Source: Nanobdellati archaeon (GTDB lineage: Archaea; B1Sed10-29; JAGVWA01). Taken from it: 39,572 nucleotides of DNA. The translations under genes were made by a program, and so were the position numbers. Each line of letters opens with the position of its first letter. Within the stretch, counting starts at the first letter, position 1. A model generated the notes under the pieces. It was given only the letters and a program-made list of their open reading frames with translations. It did no database searches and was not told where the DNA came from. Below, piece after piece: positions 35,208-39,572 of the stretch. The stretch spans positions 1 through 39,572 of the forward strand of contig JAGVWA010000019.1 of the NCBI GenBank assembly GCA_018304505.1, given 5' to 3'.

Positions 35208-38200
35208 ACGCCGGCTTGCTGAGCAGGAATTGGGTTCCGCCTTGTTTTCTTGGCCCGCTTGGTGAGCTTGCTAGTAGCGATTTCGAGACCCGCACAGGCT
35301 CAATAGAGTCCTGTATCGATATTTCGAATGTGAAGAACGATGGCGATGCAGTAAAGGCGTTTACGGGTTTTCCTTTGCACGTGACGTTTGCCCCATTGGG
35401 CAGCGGCGTCCTTATTATCGTGAGGCCGTCGTCTGTGAGGCAGTTCATGCCGTTGTTTACTGAAAGCTCGATGTCTGCCAATGCGTCGTTGTCAATGTCA
35501 ATGAAGCGCGCTGTCTGTGATGACGACGAATAGTCCCAGAACAGGAAGACCTTGTCCACTAGGAGTGAGAATGCGGCCAGGTTTGTGCCGTCGAACGCCG
35601 ACTCTGTGTCGTTTACTGTATAAGTGTCAAACGCCGGGCTGTATTCAATGCCCTGCCCGTCAGCAACTAGGTTTGCGCGCACCTTTAAGTCGAATGGTAT
35701 ATCAACTCCCGCGAACTCCTGTGGAACGAGGTTTATGAAACCCGTAGCCAGCCCGCCCTTGACAGAGACGAAGTTGCTGCCTATTACTTGGAGGTCGCTG
35801 AAGAAGATTTCAATGGTAGCTTCTGGGTTGGCGGGTGTAACTACGGTTGAAACCCTGACGCCATTGCATGATGCTCCAGTGTAAGGCGCGCCGTTGCAGA
35901 GGAAGTTTATCGAGGAACCTGTTGAAACCATTTCGAAATCAATTGCGCCATTTTGGTCAAGGTCTATTGAACGCTTGTCATCCCCAAAGCCAATGGCGGC
36001 ACTCCAGAAAATGAAGATGTTGTTTGTTGTCGAGTCCTGCGCTGCGAAGTTGGTTCCAAAGTAGTTAGCTGGGTCCTTGTCCGTGTAAACGTCATCTGGT
36101 GCTATGAATTGCGCTTGGCCTCCAAACAAGCTCAATGAGGGGGCCTTTCTTAGAACGTGCGTAAACTCAGGAACAGGGCCTGCTGGTGCTGTTGATAGCT
36201 TAACCTTGTTTGCCGATGCCGGGTTACTCATTATGACAAAGTCCTGCGGCAACTGGCTTTTTGCAATGCCTACTTCCAAGGCACCCGGCGGCGTCGCGGT
36301 AGTTATTGCTACGCCGGCGCACGTTCCTGAGCCGAATATCTGCGTGCTTGTCGGTAAGCACGTTACCGTACTCATTACGGGATCAACACGCAACTCAAGC
36401 TCCGGCGTGCCGTCGTTGTTTAAATCGATGCGCCGTATCACGATTGAAGTGGGCGCCAGGGCGATTCCAATGGTGTCGCCTGTTGAGTAGAATGCTGCGA
36501 AGTCAGTGCCGAACCACTTTAGCGGATCTGGGATTATGGCCCCAACAGTGTAATCATCACTGGGCTCATATTCAATAAGTGAGCCATCAATTGTCACTAC
36601 CTTCGTTGCCAAGTTGAAGTCAAAGGTGGCTCCTGGCTCTGGAGCTGACAAGAGGTTGATTATGTTTGAAGATGAAGGTGTCGTGATAGCAACGTAATTT
36701 GAATTGAAAACGCCAGTAAGCTGGTCTATGGACAGGGCCAGTTCTACTCTGTTGCCGCTGACTGAGTAGCCAAAGCTCATGCCGCCACAACCCGCGAAGC
36801 TTGTTACTTGACTAGAGCCTGTGAATATGATCATTGATTCCGGTATGCAGAAAACCTCAGCATCACTGAAGGGGATAGATTTGATCCTTAGTTCAGGCGT
36901 GCCATCGTGATTGAAATCGATGTTCCGCTCTGAAGTACTTGGCCCTGACTCCAGATACACCTGTATCGCGTCTTCCAATGAGTTCAGCGCTGCAAGGTCT
37001 GTACCATCCCATGACGGCGCGTCCGGGGCTACTGATGCGTAATCATCAGAACTCAGGGCGTATCCATTTGTCGTGGCGTCTAGCGCAACTGGCCTTGTAA
37101 AGAGGCTGAAGTTGAACTCGTTTCCAGTTGGTGCCGGCCCGCCTGTGGGTTCGATCAGGTGCACTGCGTTCTGTGACACAGCTGCATCTGCGGATACCGT
37201 GATGCCGTTTGGCAGGAAGGCTGTGTCAAACGCAACTTCAACTGCGCCACCTGATTTTGCAAACATTATGCTAGTACCTGAACAGCTGTCAGGCGATGAG
37301 AACATGATTCTACCCGAGTCAGGTTCACACTTTAACGTGATATCAAATGGAATGGCTGCGCCGTCTCCTGTTAATTCAATAGAAACTACAACTGTATCTG
37401 GCGTACCACCGTAATTTATTTTCCTGAACCTGTCGTTCGGGTTGCCGCTGTAGTACAGCGCTATATCATCATTAGGGAAGTCAAATGCCGCATAGTCCTG
37501 CGACAGCCACGCGGCGGCGTCTGGTAATACCAATGTGTAATCATCTGATGCCGTATATTCTGTCGTGGCCGCATCGAGCGTTACAACCCTCGCGGCAAGC
37601 GTGTGGTTTAGCACTACTTGGCCAGGGGCTGCTCCGGGCCTGATAAGCTTTACCTTGTTGCTCGATGAGGGATTTGAAACCAAGATGAAGCTTCCTGGCA
37701 GCGTTACTGAAGTTAATTTCATTTCAATGATGTTGCTGTTCTGCTGGAAAAATACCTGGACGCCGGCGCATGAGTCTCCAGACATGCTGAAGCCAGGCGA
37801 TGCTGGGCAGCTAACTGAAGAGGAGCCTATAGAATCTGAAAAGAGTGATAAGTCATCTGCGTTATCGTTGTTGAAATCGACGCCCCTCATTTTAGCCCCA
37901 TCAACGGACTGGAAGAACATGAATACGTCTCCAGATGTGGCGTCTGACGCTGCGAACTCCTCGTGTCCAGGTGTAACTCCCGCCCAATCCATTGCGTCTG
38001 GCACAACTGTATAATACCGGTCGCCCGCATCATAGTCCCCTGGTGTGGCATCAAGGGATAGTGATTTTTCCACAAGCGTGAAATCGAATGTCGCCCCTGG
38101 GGCCCCAGCGCCACTTGCCTGCAATGTCAAAATCTCCGCAGATGATGGTGTCGAAAGTTTTACAAAGTCGAATGGCAACGTTGCCCTGTCAAGGAACACC

Positions 38201-39177
38201 TCAACTGATGCCCCTGCTAGCGAATATCTAACTATTGTACCCGCACATGGGTTCCCTGAAATAAAAAATGTATCCGATGGGCATGAGACCTGCCCCCCAA
38301 ATGTGAAATCCGAGATTATAGCAAAATCATAAGTTCCATCATTGTTGAAATCAACCCGCCTCTCGACAGTCGATGCGCCGCCATTGATGAACATCATTAT
38401 GTCCCCGGTCGCGGTGCCCTCTGCTGCAAAGTCAATGCCACCCGTCCATCCTACAAAATCAGATGCGGCCTGCGTGAAAGTGTCATCTGGAGAGAGGTAT
38501 TCTGATGACAATCCGTCTAGTGCCCCTGTTCTCATGTTCAGGTTGAACGTGCTAGTACCACCGCCGGCTGCTGCTGTTTTTAATTGTATCCTGTCATTGC
38601 TAGGGTCAGCCGGGTTTGTCACTGTTACGAAATCCGCGCCATACGCGCTCTGGATACTTGCCCGATCTATTAGTACTTCGACGCCGCTTGAGATCTGCAT
38701 TTCTACTGTCACACCGCCACAAGTATTGGTGCCTGGAGTCAATACGGTTATTAAAGCGCCGTCTTCGCACCGTGCCTCTGTAATAAATGATGCTGTGTCC
38801 TGCACAAGTCTTAGCTTGGTGCTTGAGCTTGCGCCGAATTCAACAATGCGCACATCCGAACCGGGTGATGAAAGGAAAATCGCGACCTTGTTGCTCGCCG
38901 GAACATTGGCCGCCCTGTCAGTAGCCGTCCACGCTGCGGGGTTTGACACACTGGCTGCATAATTGTCTTGAGGCTGGTATTCAAAAGGTGATCCATCAAG
39001 GCTTACTGGCCTGTCATTAAGCGTGAATACTATCGGGGTCTGGAAAAAAATGCTGGTGAAGAAACCGCTGAGCGGATTCGGGGATGTTCCGAAAAGCAGT
39101 GACGCGATGATGATTACTGATAAAACAGCTGTTGCCGCCACAATAATTGGTTGTGCTTGCCCTTTTTTTCCAGTCAT
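35173..39177 (-). CDS. 1334-aa KGQ-signal surface protein made of tandem DxNxDG modules
   Basis: The protein starts MTGKKGQAQPIIVAATAVL, a KGQ-type class III (pilin-like) signal with hydrophobic residues to about 32, followed at once by eight modules of 145-170 residues. The consensus is LDxxxxEYxxxDDYTxxxPDxxxWxGxDxAAxxxxxxxIxxxL, then RRIDFNNDGTxDLxxxS, then VxCxxxxxxFxSGxSCAGVxVxYxxSGxxVEVxLxxxxLPxxFVxVSNPSSxNKVxLxxPGxxPG. Two Cys per unit could form a disulfide. There are no other domain types. A GGAG ribosome binding site lies ahead of the ATG at 39177. The last residues (ARRLRSISWN) do not fit the pattern, and the true last module continues in another frame (34830-35207). Probably a surface fibre or companion of the giant protein. 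Confidence 0.8.
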   Translation of the reverse strand: MTGKKGQAQPIIVAATAVLSVIIIASLLFGTSPNPLSGFFTSIFFQTPIVFTLNDRPVSLDGSPFEYQPQDNYAASVSNPAAWTATDRAANVPASNKVAIFLSSPGSDVRIVEFGASSSTKLRLVQDTASFITEARCEDGALITVLTPGTNTCGGVTVEMQISSGVEVLIDRASIQSAYGADFVTVTNPADPSNDRIQLKTAAAGGGTSTFNLNMRTGALDGLSSEYLSPDDTFTQAASDFVGWTGGIDFAAEGTATGDIMMFINGGASTVERRVDFNNDGTYDFAIISDFTFGGQVSCPSDTFFISGNPCAGTIVRYSLAGASVEVFLDRATLPFDFVKLSTPSSAEILTLQASGAGAPGATFDFTLVEKSLSLDATPGDYDAGDRYYTVVPDAMDWAGVTPGHEEFAASDATSGDVFMFFQSVDGAKMRGVDFNNDNADDLSLFSDSIGSSSVSCPASPGFSMSGDSCAGVQVFFQQNSNIIEMKLTSVTLPGSFILVSNPSSSNKVKLIRPGAAPGQVVLNHTLAARVVTLDAATTEYTASDDYTLVLPDAAAWLSQDYAAFDFPNDDIALYYSGNPNDRFRKINYGGTPDTVVVSIELTGDGAAIPFDITLKCEPDSGRIMFSSPDSCSGTSIMFAKSGGAVEVAFDTAFLPNGITVSADAAVSQNAVHLIEPTGGPAPTGNEFNFSLFTRPVALDATTNGYALSSDDYASVAPDAPSWDGTDLAALNSLEDAIQVYLESGPSTSERNIDFNHDGTPELRIKSIPFSDAEVFCIPESMIIFTGSSQVTSFAGCGGMSFGYSVSGNRVELALSIDQLTGVFNSNYVAITTPSSSNIINLLSAPEPGATFDFNLATKVVTIDGSLIEYEPSDDYTVGAIIPDPLKWFGTDFAAFYSTGDTIGIALAPTSIVIRRIDLNNDGTPELELRVDPVMSTVTCLPTSTQIFGSGTCAGVAITTATPPGALEVGIAKSQLPQDFVIMSNPASANKVKLSTAPAGPVPEFTHVLRKAPSLSLFGGQAQFIAPDDVYTDKDPANYFGTNFAAQDSTTNNIFIFWSAAIGFGDDKRSIDLDQNGAIDFEMVSTGSSINFLCNGAPYTGASCNGVRVSTVVTPANPEATIEIFFSDLQVIGSNFVSVKGGLATGFINLVPQEFAGVDIPFDLKVRANLVADGQGIEYSPAFDTYTVNDTESAFDGTNLAAFSLLVDKVFLFWDYSSSSQTARFIDIDNDALADIELSVNNGMNCLTDDGLTIIRTPLPNGANVTCKGKPVNAFTASPSFFTFEISIQDSIEPVRVSKSLLASSPSGPRKQGGTQFLLSKPAFARRLRSISWN

Positions 39178-39222
39178 TCCGCGCGTCTCCGTTTTGTCTC
39201 CATTAGTGAGTACTTACATTCT

Positions 39223-39234
39223 TTGCTCGAGCAA
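39223..39234. promoter_or_regulatory. 12-bp palindrome just downstream of the 1334-aa gene's TATA box
   Basis: TTGCTCGAGCAA is a perfect dyad placed between the TATA element and the expected start site, where a bound protein would block transcription. It is short, so chance is possible. Confidence 0.3.
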
Positions 39235-39244
39235 TCTATTTAAA
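39235..39244 (-). promoter_or_regulatory. TATA box for the 1334-aa gene
   Basis: Minus strand TTTTAAATAG lies about 63 bases before the ATG at 39177 and implies a leader of about 37 nt. A second TATA-like CGTTTATATACTC lies near 39272. Confidence 0.5.
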
Positions 39245-39287
39245 ACTACTTAGGCAAAACAGAATGAGTATATAAACGTTTTGCCGG

Positions 39288-39458
39288 CTAGATTATTTCA
39301 AATTCTGCAGGCCCGCTAACTGGGGAGTAAGCAGAAATCGATTTTTCGTTGTATGGGTACGCGATAATGAAACGAATTTTGGCTGGCTTCACAGCATTGC
39401 CCGCGCAACTGACACGCCGTGTGCTCTTTTTTATCAACACGCAGTCTTGCTCAATCAT
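39288..39458 (-). CDS. Possible 56-aa small protein
   Basis: Too short for the supplied track. It begins MIEQDCVLIKKSTRRVSCAG and ends GPAEFEII at a TAG. It is basic near the N-terminus, with two Cys and no membrane segment; I recognise no family. GGTGAG lies close before the ATG and a TTTAAA patch stands about 20 bases upstream. It would be divergent from the gene at 39541, with the palindrome between them. It occupies half of the 363-bp spacer, which otherwise holds only promoter elements. Confidence 0.35.
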   Translation of the reverse strand: MIEQDCVLIKKSTRRVSCAGNAVKPAKIRFIIAYPYNEKSISAYSPVSGPAEFEII

Positions 39459-39478
39459 TACTCACCCAACCAAGTTTA

Positions 39479-39496
39479 AACTGGTTGCAACCAGCG
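39479..39496. promoter_or_regulatory. Palindrome CTGGTTGCAACCAG, candidate operator
   Basis: A perfect 14-bp dyad (39481-39494) inside AACTGGTTGCAACCAGCG, about 25 bp upstream of the TATA element of the gene at 39541. It matches the palindrome at 10760-10777 in 14 of 18 positions; two of the changes are symmetric. A further GTTGCA lies at 39500-39505. Confidence 0.5.
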
Positions 39497-39509
39497 AATG
39501 TTGCAAAAT

Positions 39510-39519
39510 CTATTTATTC
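39510..39519 (+). promoter_or_regulatory. TATA-like element for the gene at 39541
   Basis: CTATTTATTC is centred about 26 bases before the ATG at 39541, which fits a leaderless transcript. Confidence 0.4.
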
Positions 39520-39540
39520 TAGTTTGAGCAAAATAAAAGC

Positions 39541-39572
39541 ATGGATAACAAAATATTCGACGAAACGAACAG
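39541..39572 (+). CDS. Start of a plus-strand gene, cut by the window edge
   Basis: Only ten codons are visible (MDNKIFDETN). The ATG has a well-placed TATA-like element and an upstream dyad, so it is likely a real start. The product cannot be named. A short polar N-terminus plus an upstream palindrome would suit an autoregulated transcription factor, but that is a guess. Confidence 0.4.
   Translation, partial: MDNKIFDETN

Noticed and set aside
39178-39540. Possible tRNA or other structured RNA in the spacer
   Set aside because: No cloverleaf with a TTCGA-type T-loop and matching acceptor stem could be found on either strand.

Overview
The window reads as archaeal, probably from a DPANN-type lineage such as Diapherotrites or a relative, although no rRNA is present to prove it. 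The evidence is pelota (Dom34), a TYW3-family wybutosine enzyme, an archaeal-type cofactor-independent phosphoglycerate mutase, a PGF-pre-PGF surface protein with a C-terminal membrane anchor, KGQ-type (class III, pilin-like) signal sequences, TATA-box promoters of which several imply leaderless mRNAs, and GGTGA/GGAG ribosome binding sites.

Layout. Positions 1-943 hold the 5' part of an Ig-like membrane-anchored protein (minus strand). 1173-1742 is the TYW3-like gene (plus strand), convergent with pelota (1784-2815, minus). 3006-10589 is a two-gene surface-protein unit (minus): a 2003-aa Trp/Gly-rich Ig-repeat protein followed by a 518-aa PGF-pre-PGF protein. 10907-12184 is apgM. 12236-12695 is a HicA/HicB toxin-antitoxin pair enclosed by two exact 43-bp direct repeats. 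12866-39177 is a 26-kb block of cell-surface genes (minus): a 1334-aa repeat protein with a frame-shifted tail, a 6853-aa giant protein, and two small single-pass membrane proteins. A partial plus-strand gene begins at 39541.

The surface block is the notable part. Both large proteins start with a short KGQ-type signal plus hydrophobic segment, and both are built from many copies of one roughly 140-170-aa module (about 24 at the locus). The module has a WxGxDxA segment, a DxNxDGxxD calcium-type loop and usually a pair of cysteines. I do not recognise it as a named family. The giant also carries two LamG-like domains, each interrupted by a seven-blade kelch-like propeller. It further has a thrombospondin-3-like calcium segment, CARDB, cadherin/tandem-95-like, PKD and Ig-like repeats, a helical stalk, a small Cys-rich knot and a terminal run of ten aspartates. 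The simplest reading is a very large calcium-dependent adhesin or surface fibre system, possibly for contact with a host or other cells. That role is inference.

Regulatory sequence: a matched pair of palindromes (AACTAGTTGCAACTAGTT and a variant with compensating changes) lies upstream of the 2003-aa gene and upstream of the gene at 39541, so one regulator may serve both. A separate inverted repeat overlaps the hicAB TATA box. No tRNA, rRNA, CRISPR array, insertion sequence or replication origin was seen.
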